Part shown: positions 25,501-36,682 of the stretch, piece by piece
Numbering within the stretch: the first letter of the stretch is position 1
How the letters are laid out: every line of letters begins with the position of its first letter
Origin: Todiramphus chloris collaris
Lineage: Eukaryota; Chordata; Aves; Coraciiformes; Alcedinidae
Length of the DNA: 64,000 nt
NCBI GenBank assembly: GCA_025345505.1
Contig: JANVCC010000011.1
Coordinates: forward strand, 9,336,184 to 9,400,183
Reading direction: 5' to 3'
Position numbers and translations under genes: made by a program
Notes under the pieces: generated by a model
Databases searched by the model: none
Told to the model about the DNA's origin: nothing
What the model saw: the letters and a program-made list of their open reading frames with translations, nothing else

Positions 25501-25731
25501 ACTATTTCTTTGAAACGTTACTCATTACAAACTAGTGTTGATTGCCTGCACTTTCCTTGCAGCATTACCTTTTCTGTATGCATGGAGTGGTCTTGTAATT
25601 TGTTAACTGCTACCACCATTTAGGATTAGTTAAGCTTTCTCACATTAATTAAAAACTGTAATTAAATAAATGAAAAGCCCCTCACTATGACTCAGTCTCA
25701 GAGTGTGCATCTGGCCCTTGTTTGAGATGGA

Positions 25732-25746
25732 GGGGGGGGGGGGGGG
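25732..25746. repeat. G15 homopolymer
   Basis: Fifteen consecutive G in an otherwise AT-rich setting. Such a run can fold into a G-quadruplex and is a common site of sequencing and polymerase slippage, so the true length is uncertain. Confidence 0.95.
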
Positions 25747-26904
25747 AAATGAAGTTATGTAAGAAATTTCCGGGATGTTTTCTTTTGATTATCCCATAAA
25801 GGCCCTCTGCTGAAATAGTAATGGCTGGGAAATAAAACAGAGAGACAGATATCTTTCACTGAGGTGGAAAGGGCTGTGGTAAATCTTTCTGCTTATATTG
25901 CAGTTTGATCTCAGAGTGCAGTACAGGAATAAAAAATTATGAGCAGAAGGTTCAAAATAAATACTCTTACAAAATATATTTTAATTATAGACCTGTAAAA
26001 GTCTTGGTGAACTTTACTTAAAAAGATTCTTTTCCTTGAGAAGATACGCACTCCACTCTTACTCTCCCATATTGACACAAAAGGGGAAAATGAGCATTAA
26101 ACCAGCAGATTTACTCTTGCAAGTGGTTACCACTGCATTTAATAACTGTGTATTTATGTGTTTTAAAAGATTAGGGTGTAGCTTCTGAGTACATTTGGGA
26201 AAGAAAGAAGAACTCTGTGCATAAGCTTTATCACATTGCACAAGATCTATCTCCACTAATTGAATTTGGCCACTTTGATGTCACTTTAGTGACCACATAA
26301 AGCAGAGAGGGTAGGATACCTCAACTTCTGTCTCCTGATGGAGATGAAATACATGTTGTCACTAAAGCTTTGTAAACAATTAAACTATCCTGATTGTAAC
26401 ATAAAGATGAGATGTATTTCCTCATAGCTCCCCATCTAGATTCCATGAAAGCTGTTTAAAAACATTTGTTGAACATCTGTCTCTAGAACGAAAAGTGCAC
26501 TCGTGAAATATATTTCTTAAATTGATACAGATTTCAGTGGATTTCTGTTTGGAGTTATTTTGAGGAAAAAGAAGTTTTCAGAGTAAAAAATTTATCCCTT
26601 CATGATACACTTTGCTTTTCTACAGAAAAGTTCAAAATAATATTTATTGAGCTGAAAATTTGGGGTCATACAAAGTAATTTTTTTGAAGGAGGGAATCTT
26701 TTCTGATAACTTATGTCTTTAGAGCTCAATTTAGTTTGAAAGAAAGAAAATATTTTTTCTTCCATGACAGAAAAAAAATATATATTTTCTTAAGATTCTT
26801 ATTTCTGCCATGTAGATGGATTTTTTTTCTTCATCAAAGCAGAAAATTAATTGCTTTATTTACCTTTCATTCATTCTTATGCTGTAAACATGTTCAGCTC
26901 CCTT

Positions 26905-27612
26905 ATTAAGGGACACCTTCTACTCAACTACATTGCTCAAAGCTCTGTCCAACCTGATGAGGCGTTGATGACTTCACTGGGCAACTTGTTTCAGTGTCTC
27001 ACCACCCACATTGTAAAAAATTTCTTCCTTATGTCTAATCTAAACCTACTATCTTTCAGTTTAAAACCATTACCACTTGTCCTGTCACTACAGGCCTTGG
27101 TAAAAATTCCCTCTCTGTCTTTCTTACAAGCCCTTTTTATGTTGAAAGGCTGCAGTTAGGTTTTTCTGAAGCCTTCTCTTCTCCAGTCTGAACAACCCCA
27201 ACTTCTTCAACTTTTCTTCATAAGAGAGCTGTTCCAGCCCTCTGAATATTTTTGTGGCCCTTCTCTGGACCTTCTCCAATGGGTCCATGTCTTTCCTGTG
27301 CTGAGGACTCAAGAGATGGTCACAGAAATACAGGTGGAGTCTCACCAGAGCAGAGAGAGGGACAGAATCACTTCCCTTGACCTGCTGGCCACACTTCTTT
27401 TGATGCAGCCCGGGATAGAGTTGGCCTTCTGGACTGTGAGTGCACATTACCTGCTCATGTCCAGCTTTTCATCCACCAAGTTTTCTGTAGGGCCATTCTC
27501 AATCCCTTCATCCCTCAATCTGTATTGATATTGGGGATTGTCTTGACTCAGGTGCAGGACATTGCCATTAGCCTCGTTGAATAACCTTGTTGATCAGCCC
27601 ATCCAGAGACTA
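26905..27612 (-). mobile_element. Diverged CR1 LINE fragment, minus strand
   Basis: Read on the minus strand this is the 3' part of a CR1: the ORF2 C-terminal region plus part of the 3' UTR. In plus-strand reading the landmarks are GGGACACCTTCTACTC near 26910, GGGCAACTTGTTTCAGTG near 26980, the block around 27170-27240 corresponding to the SYEEKLKKLGLF region, and GTGCAGGACATTGCC near 27551. The octamer tail is missing on the left, and a short stretch near 26960 looks deleted compared with other copies. The 5' side fades out around 27612. Divergence and indels are greater than in the copy at 28885, so it is older. The 3' UTR type differs from the 5074/28885/36021 group. Confidence 0.92.
27124..27447 (-). 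pseudogene. CR1 ORF2 C-terminal remnant, frameshifted
   Basis: The minus-strand frame retains CR1 ORF2 blocks in order: HQKKCGQQ, SALVRLHLYF, EKVQRRATKIFRGLEQLSYEEKLKKLGLFRLEKRRLQ. The frame then drifts out of register (the last residues do not match the family) and stops. The sequence lies entirely downstream of the reverse-transcriptase catalytic residues. The apparent start Met is internal to ORF2, so no expression is implied. Confidence 0.85.
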
Positions 27613-28009
27613 CGACAAAGCAACATTTAACCTGTAGCTGAAACCAAAGAACAAATGGTCCCGAGAAAGCCAGAATGCATTAGGATTGTCAACCAGGTGT
27701 TGAACAGTCTATTTGCTGCTTCCTAAATCACAGTTCTCACTGTCTGTACAAATGTGTAACATGCAAGTTAATGCTAGGCTGGTGGATACTTTGAAGAATA
27801 AATGCATTATTACTCCTCCCTCTTCCCAAGAACACCGTCAATGGCAACCTATTCTCACCTGAGGGCTCTGGCCTGGTGACCTGTTGGCAAAACCTCTCTC
27901 AGGCACCCTAAAGGCTGGATCTTGACCTAGAAGGTTAACTTCCCAAACTGGAAAACAAGTAAGGGGAGAGGAATTGCAGAGACACAGAAATGTTGGATGG
28001 AATGAAGCC
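27613..28009. other. Unique sequence between two CR1 fragments
   Basis: About 400 bp with no recognisable coding content or repeat. Confidence 0.5.
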
Positions 28010-28335
28010 CTTGTGGCCACCTAGCCAGCCTCCTGCTCAGAGCAGGAGTGCTGCTAGTGCCGGATCAGCTCTTATGGTTTTGTCCAGCTTAGTCCAGAAA
28101 GCCAGAGATATCACCACCTCTTCAGACAGCTTGACCCAGTACTGCACTCTCTTTCTATTAAGTTTTTCCTAATGCCTAATTTGTCTGGTCTGACCAGAAA
28201 ATTGTGCCTGCTGTCCTTGATCACACTATCTGTCCCATGCTATGAAGAGGATTTGGCAATCACCTCTGTAACTGACCTTCAAGTAGGCTGTCATTAGTGT
28301 TCCTTAGCATTCTCTTTGCCACCTTGAGTTGCTTC
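28010..28335 (-). mobile_element. Old CR1 LINE 3' fragment (CR1-Y-like), minus strand
   Basis: In plus-strand reading the order of blocks matches the reverse complement of an older CR1 subfamily: CTCCTGCTCAGAGCAGGAG near 28030, GTTTTGTCCAGCTTAGTC near 28078, CACCACCTCTTCAGACAGC near 28112, then degenerate sequence for the ORF2 end to about 28335. Scattered substitutions and small indels destroy any frame. The subfamily name is from memory of bird CR1-Y type 3' ends and is tentative. Confidence 0.7.
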
Positions 28336-28884
28336 TCACAAGAAGGGAAGGGAACAGCTGGTGGCAGCACTGGTCACCCAGGGTAGCCCCTCCTGCAACA
28401 ATCATGTGATACTAGAGGTTGGCGTCCAGGGGGAGGCTGGAAGGTAAGAAGCAGAGTTGGGACTTCAGGCTTTGGGGAGAAAATGGGGGCTTAATCAAGG
28501 ATCACAAGCATAGAATCACAGAATTGTTAAGGTTGGAAAAGACCTCTAAGACCATCAAGTCCAACAGTCTACATAACACCGTGACCACTAAACTATGTCC
28601 CAAAGTGTGACATCTGCACATTTTTTGAACACCTCCAGGGATGGTGACTCCACTACTTCCCTGAACAGTCTGTTCCAATGCCTCACCACTCTTTAAGTAA
28701 AGAAATTTTTCCTAACATCTAATCTAAAGTTCCCCTCGTTCAACTTAAGCCTCCCATCCTATCACTTGTTACTTGGAAGAAGAGACTAACACCCACCTCC
28801 TTCCAGGTAGTTGTAGAGAGAAGTAAGGTCTCCCTTAAGCCTCCTCATCAACAGACTAAACAACCTCAGTTCCCTCAGCCACTC

Positions 28885-29384
28885 ATAGAATCACAGAATC
28901 ACAGAAAGTTAGGGGTTGGAGGGGACCTCTGGAGATCATTGAGTCCAACCCCCCTGCCAAAGCAGGGTCACCTAGGGCAGGCCACACAGGGATGCATCCA
29001 GGCAGGTTTTGAAAGTCTCCAGAGAAGAAGAGTCCACAACCTCTCTGTGCAGCCTGTTCCAGTGCTGGGTCACCCTCACAGGAAAGAAGTTTCTCCTCAT
29101 GTTGATGTGGAACCTTCTATGCTCAAGTGTGTACCCATTATTCCTTGTCCTGTTACTGGGCACTGCAGAATAGAGATTGGCTCCTTCCATTTGACACCCA
29201 CCCCTCAGATATTTATAGACATTAATAAGATCCTGTCTCATCCTTCTCCTCTCAAGACTAAACAGCCTCAGTTCTCTCAGTCTTTCTTCATAGGGGAGAT
29301 GCTCAAGTCCCTTAATCATCCTCATAGCTCTCTGCTGGCCTGTCTCCAGTAGATCCTTGCCTCTCTAAAACTGGGGAAACCAAG
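28885..29384 (-). mobile_element. Nested, younger CR1 LINE inserted in an older CR1
   Basis: A 500-bp minus-strand CR1 fragment whose octamer-type 3' end (ATAGAATCACAGAATCAC) abuts ACTC at 28881-28884. Its 5'-truncated end abuts a second ACTC at 29385-29388. It is of the same subfamily as the copies at 5074 and 36021. It must have inserted after the surrounding CR1, which gives a relative order of activity for the two subfamilies. Its ORF2 end is still open, consistent with relative youth. Confidence 0.93.
28972..29325 (-). pseudogene. CR1 ORF2 C-terminus in the nested copy, frame intact
   Basis: The minus-strand frame runs without interruption through the last part of ORF2 to its natural end. 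Blocks seen in order are [83 protein letters not shown] and the terminal LCGLP. The same frame is open upstream of the first Met to the truncation point. All catalytic domains are absent because of 5' truncation, so it cannot be mobile on its own. The intact terminal HWN block contrasts with the copy at 5074, which stops just before it. Confidence 0.9.
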
Positions 29385-29548
29385 ACTCCTCATAAGACAT
29401 GTTCTCCAGACCCCTCACTAGCCTTGTTTGCTCTTTTCTGGACCTGCTCCAGCATCTCAATGTGTTTCTTACACTGTGGCGCCTAAAACTGAACACAATA
29501 TTCAAGCTGCAGCCTTACTGGAGTACAAGGGCATGATCACTTCCTTAC

Positions 29549-30289
29549 AATGATCCCTGGGGGAGCTGCCATGAAGAGGAGTCTCCAGGCCAGTCATTTG
29601 GTTTCTAAAAGAAATGTTGACAGATCCCACTTCAGCATCCCAAGTGTTCCCTTCCTATGCTTTTCCTCCTGTGTGGTTCTGAGATAGAGGCTCACTTCCA
29701 GTTTCATTCTGGAGATCTACGCAGTGAAAGTGTTCCTTAGCACACAGCATGACTGCTTCCCCTCTTCTTCCATGTCTGTTTTTCCTGGTTAGCCTGTGTT
29801 CATCCAGAGCTATGCTCCAATTGTGGGTGCAGCATCACACCATGTCACCACCATCCCAGTTCTATTGTAGCCCTGCCACTGCACCTGGAATTCTGGGTCC
29901 TTCTGTTATCCAGGATTTGCACATAAGATCTGTACAAGCATTAGAAAAAAGTCTCTGAATGAACTTCTCCTCTGAGCAGGAATGCAAAACTCCTCCTGGG
30001 GGCCTTCTCCCTTGAATATCTCCTCTGTTTGCAGCTTCTTTTTCATCCTTGGACTTCAAAATATATATATGAAATATATATAGATATACACAAAGCCAGT
30101 ATTGAATCTGATCCCCCTGATGGCAATTACATCACTGTCACCGCTGATGTTGTGGAGCAAACATTGTGAAGTCCCAGACGGGACTCAGTGGCAGACAGGA
30201 GCTGTGTTTGGGAACAGATGTATTGTGATTGAAGACAGAACGGAGTCCTCCTCAGACACAGGCCATTGAAGAAGAAAGATTGACCTTTG
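29549..30289. other. Unique sequence, no gene seen
   Basis: No coding segment recognised. A short (TA)n tract lies at about 30060-30090. The true left edge of the LTR-like element may reach back into the 30130-30290 part. Confidence 0.5.
30060..30090. repeat. (TA)n microsatellite
   Basis: Alternating TA units broken by GAA and G. Confidence 0.8.
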
Positions 30290-30603
30290 TGATCCCTCAG
30301 CTTTATACTGAATATGACATATATAGGCTGGAATACCTTGTTGATCAGTTTAGGGTCACTTGTCTTGTCAGCTCCTTCCCACATCTGTGGCCTTTTACTT
30401 TCTGCATCCCCCAACATGGCACACAGTGGCCTTGGTCTGCACACCAAACCTCAGTACTAACTGTAAACGTTGGATGTTATCACAGCTAGAAGAAGACACT
30501 GCTTGGGAAAACAGGCTGCTAACTTCAGACAGTGCAGTTAGTTAGAGCTAAAAAGTAAAATCCCTGAACAGAATTAGTTCTGGTCCAACTCAAACCAGGA
30601 CAG
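30290..30603 (+). mobile_element. Degenerate avian LTR-like element (probable solo LTR)
   Basis: The order of short blocks matches an LTR-type repeat I recall from bird genomes: CAGCTTTATACTGAATATGAC near 30300, GGCTGGAATACC near 30328, GATCAGTTTAGGGTCAC near 30344, GCTCCTTCCCACATCTG near 30371, CAGTACTAACTG near 30452, and the right end AACTCAAACCAGGACA, finishing in CA at about 30602. There is no adjoining gag, pol or env sequence, which suggests a solo LTR left by recombination. The left boundary is uncertain and could lie as far out as about 30140. The family assignment (ERV class) is not secure, and many substitutions indicate age. The LTR is non-coding. A TTTATA-like sequence near 30301 could be a decayed TATA element. 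Confidence 0.5.
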
Positions 30604-32839
30604 CAGATGGATCAAATGTTTGCCAAAATCTCCTCATCTTTGTACTGAAAAATATGTCTACCGAGAACTGTTCAAAACAGCTGAATATATTGTCAAAACC
30701 ATATAGTTAGCCCACGGCCCAAGCCTCTTTCTAAATTGGACTTATGAGTCAGAGAAAAAAAGATAGTGGTCTTTTTACAAGTCAGCGTAACCTCTTATAA
30801 ACATTGATTCTACATTTCTCTCAATGAAAAATTAATAGCAATAGGCTTCAGACACATTCTGCAGTGATATAAACTAACCTTTGAGCAGACATGAAAAAGC
30901 AAATCTGTCTCATTCTATATGAAGATTTTCCTCACAAATAAGACCTCTGAGAACTGGTCATCTCAAATATTTGTATCAAAAAATAGTTTCAAATTTCTAC
31001 CAGTCCTATGCTTGAAGTATATTTCGATAACTTGTTCAGTTTGCTTGTTGGTGGCTATGCTACGATTGACTAATTTTTAGATGGGGGACTGTGTGGAAAC
31101 CCCGAGTAAAGTGAGGAGAGGAAAGTTTGAGTGAGATTCAAGTATTAGGTATCTGCAGTTCAGATAAGTACATCTTACAAAGGCCCTTCTGAAGCAATAG
31201 ACACACTGCATGATTCGCACTACACAGGCTGAAAGAGATTGTGCTCTTGAAGCACCATGGGCTGTGCAGAGGTAGACGTCTGCATCTGATGAGTACCAAC
31301 TTTGACAGCTGTTTGGTACCATTTTTGCTTCCATTTTGACACAAAGCAGAAGGAGGGCCTATAGAGGAGATGTTATATTCTGCTTGTCATAAGTGGTTAG
31401 ATCTGTGCTCGAAGGGTGTCAGATATTAATTAAGTACACAGATTACAAAAGAAAACAAGCAGTGATGCATGATGCTCCCAGGGTCTGAATTTCAACAAAG
31501 GGTTGGGATGAGGGCTACAGATGCTGCTGGATCCCTGCTATGCCCCAGGCTACGACCACAGTTTAACACTTGATAGGATTTTCAGAAGTGCATAAGGGCT
31601 GGTGTGGGTGATTAGCTTTTGTTTTTTGTTCCTTTTTTTTTTTTCTCCAACTGAGACATCTCAAATGTCTTTATCAGCCCTCTCACCCTTCCTACTGAGT
31701 CCAGTCAAGTACCTGTGTGACTCAGGTCTGATGGGAGGTTGCTCTTGCAAATGCATGTCTACAGGCAGAGCGCAGGGGAAGGGTGACACATGCGGTTGTA
31801 TGTATCAACTCGCCATGGTAGGTGTGGAAAGACTGCAGGAGCTGCCTTGGCATTCAGGGTACAATAGTGGTTGACTGCTTGCCAGTGCATGCTCCTTCTT
31901 ACCCCAAATAGAGATCCAGAACATTCTGCTCATGGGTTGAGATTAGCATTTGAATGAGGAATCCTTCTGTTGTTACTCAGTCCCAAAATTCCTAATGGAG
32001 TAAGTTTGAGACCAGTTATTCTTTATTAAAAAAAAAAACCCACAAAGTTTTCCCCTGTTTCTCAGAAAAACAGGAGATGATTTCATCTTAACATAATTGC
32101 TAAATTTATTTTTAAGATGGGAGAGTGTCAAAATCTGTAATCTTGCACGCCTCCTTTAATACCTAACATCCTGATTATAGTGTCCCTGAAAAATTAACAA
32201 GTATTCAAATAAACTCTAACTGAAAAGGATGCAAGGCCGCTATTATCCAGCCTGCGTGACTTATTAAAGTGAAGGGCAAAGAGCACAACAGAGTTGCATT
32301 AATTACTTGGTTCTTCTACAGGAAGAGAAGCATTTGTGTGGTACTTTATTTACAACACACCATATGCAGAACTAGCTGACAGTCTCACAAAGACTCTAGG
32401 GATGCTGATGACAAAGGAGCATTCCTGTTCTAAGTAATTCTGGGAGGTTCTTTAGTTAAATTTCATTTTAGACTTTGCATTTTGCTTGATAATAACGCAC
32501 AAAAAACTTTCAGATTTTTGCTTATATGATGAAAAAGAAAAGCTTAATTTCCTGTTTAGTGGCTTCTTCCCTCCCGGATTTTAAAACGTGACAAAAACTC
32601 ATGTAAGTTTGAAAATATAATTTCATGACTAGATTTTGTAAGACCAAGAGAGAAAAAAAAACCAAACCCACACAAAAACTTATGAAGAGGCTGAAGACAC
32701 CTTTCATAGAACAAAATTTTGGATGACTTGCCTTTAAGATCATCTTAGAAAAGTCATACAATATTGGCTTAGTTCTCATGCCACAGGTGACTGTAAACCA
32801 AATGGATGAAGTAAAACATTTTCAAGAATACTTAGGATC

Positions 32840-32912
32840 AGAGAAGAGAAAATAAGAGAAAGGATGGGAAGAGAAGAAGAGAAGTCGGAAGTGAAAGAAG
32901 AGAAATGGGAAA
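32840..32912. repeat. Polypurine (GA-rich) tract
   Basis: Seventy-three bases with only six pyrimidines (32853, 32865, 32885, 32886, 32892, 32906), built of GAGAA/GAAGA units. Such tracts can form triplex DNA. It could also simply be a decayed GA microsatellite. Confidence 0.85.
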
Positions 32913-34140
32913 TTTGGTCAGCATTGAGACCAAATCGAAACTGATAATGGGTATAAATGTTATAAATTACCAATTAAAAAGAATGCACCTAGTCCAGAGT
33001 AAGACTTACTGGTGATAGTCCTTGTACATTTACAAGGATCTCAGGGAAGATGGTTAGAGCCCTGGATTGTGTTAGGCAACGGTCCATGTTGCACAGCAAT
33101 GTTCAAAAGTGAGGCAGCAAATGGAGAAAATCTCAGATGTGGTTGATACTGCAAAATCCAAAACACAGAATAAGGAAGAAGTGATGAATTGAAAGCTGGC
33201 ATTACAAAAAAACAACATATGGAGCTTCATATGGTATGGCAAACACCATAAACTGAGGCATGGGCTGGCATTTGGAAAAAATTTAATATAGTTTGATTAT
33301 TGTTATTGTTTTTGGCTGAAGAGTTGTTTGAGAGCCCCTTCTGGGAGCCAGCTGGGACTGATTACTGTGCAGAGCAGTATACATTCAGTAGTGCAGAACA
33401 GCTAGACCCAAAACACTTGTGGAGCAGACCTCTGCCAGGCTCCCTGGCTTGAAATCGTTTCTGGGTTTCCTGTGATGGAAATGACAGAAGGATTCCCAGT
33501 CTGAAATGGTATCTTGACTGGAGAGTGCTTGGATTTGTCCACACACCACCATTCTCACCTTCAATAAACAAACTAAAGGAGACGTTTTAAGATTATACAG
33601 GGAGTTGTCAACGTAGTCCCTGGTTTTTCTGTTGGTGTTGTCAACAAGATTTTCAACTACCACCAGTTAAGGCAGCAGACCCTCTAATGTCAAGAGATAA
33701 TTTCTGATTACTATTTAGATCACAATCATGGCCTTTTAGCTTCTATTGTGCTTTTATTTAAACTTAACTCTTAAACTTTCCTGAGCTTCATAAAATAAAA
33801 AATGCTCTAGATTTGTATACAGTCTTCAAAATTTGCAATACTACAACACGTGCTAAACATAGAATTCATCCAGTAATATTAATAGGACTATTCTTGCACT
33901 TAGAGATATACATGTCTGCAACATGAAGTCCTTATTCTGTATTGTTATAACCACAGAATAATTCACAAGTGGGTGCTGGGACTGACTTCAGCAGTAAGTT
34001 GAAAAATATATTACTTTGAAGGGACAGGTTCAAAAAGTAATCAGGTCATCATCTTTCCTGGATAAGAAAAACCTGGATGAGCCTAGGCTTTCTGTTCAAG
34101 ATTGATGGCATTTTCTTCTTTGTAGAGATGTAAATATTCG

Positions 34141-34155
34141 AAAAAAAAAAAAAAA
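34141..34155. repeat. A15 homopolymer
   Basis: Fifteen A with no recognisable retrocopy attached. Confidence 0.9.
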
Positions 34156-36020
34156 GACAATGCTCTCCACTGTGAACCAGTAATAGAAATGATAAACTAA
34201 ACATATTCATCAGATTATGTTTACTTTTTTTACTTTCTGCCCCTCTCTCCATGATCATGCCCTACCATCGCTCCTTTGTTGCCGGAAACTTTGTCTTTAA
34301 GGTCTTACTGTTCAACAGTCAAGTTAAACTCAAAATCTTACTCTCTATTTGTGTTTAGCTTTGCAAAATGCTTCTACTGTTTCAGACCTGAACAAGTACT
34401 TGTGTGCCTGAATACTTGTTTTCCTAATGGTGTCAACTGCCCTAATAAAAAGATTGCCTATCTTTGCAAATTGTGTCTTTCCAGCAAGACAGCATCTTTA
34501 ACCAAATCATCTGAAGTGCTCTGAATTTTATAATTTATTCCAAACTTAAATATATGTAACACAAAAACTTCTAAAGTGAATTTTATAGCATGATTATAGG
34601 GTGATTTTTTCCTACCATGATGAATTATTGAAGGTCAGAGGTATATATGTACAATACATTTTCTCTTACTTTAAGGCTTGTAAATTATTTTGCTCAGTTA
34701 TATTTCTGTTTCAAGATGCTAAGTTCGTGTTGAGTAGCAAAATTGTTTGTTAACAGAATCACTGACCCAAAGCCAAGACATTAAATGAAGTATGATTTGA
34801 TAAAACTGACATCTTAACATTTCTCTACGCCTTAACACAACTATCAGTAAATGAGAGCTGCAACACTAAAATACTCTATATACTCTAGTTTCATTCTATC
34901 TGTGAACTAGTCAAAACAAAACAATGAAAATTATGAATAACTATGAAACTATGATATAATATAATCAGATTTTCATTGGTCCCATTTTCCTACAAAAAGT
35001 TTCTGTGTCACATTTCCCCTGTTTCATTTACAACTGCAGCACTCTAGCTCTTTCAATCTCTGTGAAATAAATCAGATATCAAGAAGTCAAATATCTATGT
35101 CTCCTTCACAGACACTATCTGTGAGAGTACTCCTATTGACTTTCTATACCACCATGGGGAAGCATTTATATTTTACCTTGTGTAACTTCAAGGTACAAAC
35201 ACATCTTAGATAATGAACACAAGGGCAGAGGGAAATAACATCAACAAAAAGTGCCCAAAAGGTTTACATAAACTGTCATTTGAGCTTCTGTATCATGCAG
35301 ATGTGACTGCTATGGATAATAGAAATACCTGTCATCTTAGCTGTCAACATATCTTGGCAAATTTACCCAGTTGCCCTTTGGGTGCCCCTTTTGCTACGGT
35401 TTTTTGACTGGTCTTGCCTTAATGCCTTTCACAGGCAAAGTTAATGGCTGTAATCATTCCTTTCTACTCACTTCACATATTCATTCTGACTCAACTTTTT
35501 CTCTGACTCACAGTCTGTTTCTATTTCTATAATCATGAGTGCATGTGAAACATCCTGGGCTAATGTGAAATGGCACAGACATCAAAATCTGTTATTCATA
35601 CCTATGTGAGTAATGCCCACTCATCCTTTGGTACATGTGTATTGACTTGATAGCACCTTCATTTCCTGCCTCTTTCCATTTATTGTATCACTTGGTGAAC
35701 CTTCTTCCACAATAACGGGGATGATTCCTCTTTTCTTCTTAAGTCAGGATGAAAACCCCTCAAAATACCAGGATTACATTTTAAGCTAACTTTTTAAAAA
35801 GTATTTCAAGAAAGATTTTTTTAAAAAAAAGCAACTTTGGGAGTTCTGATAAACAATTTATCATCACAGGGTACCAAGGAACTTCATATAGTCTGCTGAA
35901 AGTGCAGGAGTTCCTGTTCTTAGTGAACAAAAGCTCGTCAGAGAATTCAGCAAAATTTAGGAGTTAGAAGTCACATGTGCATTTTTGGCCTTTGCCAAAA
36001 TCTTTCTGTAAATCATGTGC

Positions 36021-36180
36021 TGCCCAGAGAAGTTGTGGGGTTCCCTTCTCTGGAGACTTTCAAGACCCATCTGTATATGCTCCTGTGTGGCCTGCCCTAG
36101 GTGTTCCTGCACCAGCAGGGGTGTTGGACTCGATGATCTCCAGTGGTCCCTCCCAACCCCTAACATTCTATGATTCTATG
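36021..36180 (+). mobile_element. Short CR1 LINE 3' end, plus strand
   Basis: A 160-bp 5'-truncated CR1 that begins within the last ORF2 codons (CCCAGAGAAGTTGTGGGGTT, the R-E-V-V block). It continues through the 3' UTR (GATGATCTCCAGTGGTCCC) and ends in two octamer units (ATTCTATGATTCTATG) at 36180. Same subfamily as the 5074 and 28885 copies. No clear target-site duplication. Confidence 0.93.
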
Positions 36181-36654
36181 TGTGGAAAATATCAGAGAAA
36201 AATAAAAAGGGATGTCTGGAACTAATTGATATGCTTAGGCTGTAGATCTGGTGCATTGAGGCACACATTTTAGTAATAATACATGCTACTGTTAAAATGA
36301 GGTCAGTAGCTGACTTGTAGGTTGTAGGTGTTACTACTGCTTGAAATTTTGGGGCTTTGTGGTGAAAAGTCTATTGTACATGCAAAATCTACTGGGTAGA
36401 TCATTCTCACAGACTTACTGTGTTTTTTGCTAGATAAGATGTAAAATTGCAGGGTGAAGTTCGAGTAAATTGTACGAACCCCCTGAGATATCTCCAAAAT
36501 ACATAGAAAAACCAGAAACTGTTAGAGGAAGTAATATCCTTTTCTAACATCTGTGAGCAGAGCAGGCCAGGAAGGAGAAAAGAGCTACGAAATAATCATG
36601 ACATTATCTATTACTTAAAACATGACAGTAGGGTAACAAATTGGGTATTTGGGA

Positions 36655-36682
36655 TTTTGTTTGTTTGTTTTTTTTTTTTTTT
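36655..36682. repeat. (GTTT)n/T tract
   Basis: GTTT units followed by a T run. Confidence 0.9.

Larger units (their letters stand above)
20880..26904. other. Unique sequence with small simple repeats, no gene seen
   Basis: A TTTG run lies at 22434-22453, an A-rich run at 22555-22579 and a G15 homopolymer at 25732-25746. A GC-richer patch at about 24700-25250 holds a 125-codon plus-strand frame (24875-25252) with an overlapping minus-strand frame. Neither has a recognisable motif, and I regard both as chance. Confidence 0.5.
28509..29548 (-). mobile_element. CR1 LINE, minus strand, split by a nested CR1
   Basis: The 3' end lies on the left (ATAGAATCACAGAATTG at about 28510) and ORF2 sequence continues to 28884. 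It stops at CAGCCACTC, resumes after the inserted element at 29385-29388 (ACTC) with CTCATAAGACATG, and runs to about 29548. The uninterrupted relative at 59985-61260 carries the corresponding join without a break (CAGCTGCTCCTCATAAGGCT at 60331-60350), which shows that the two halves belong together. ACTC occurs on both sides of the insert and may be a short target-site duplication. Subfamily as for the 59985 copy (GGTTGGAAAAGA 3' UTR type). It is 5'-truncated. Confidence 0.93.
30604..36020. other. Unique sequence with simple repeats, no gene seen
   Basis: A purine tract lies at 32840-32912 and an A15 run at 34141-34155. The segment 32141-32420 (GCAAGGCCGCTATTATCC, GTTGCATTAATTACTTGG) reads like a possible conserved non-coding element. 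The open frames are short and unrecognised. Confidence 0.5.
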
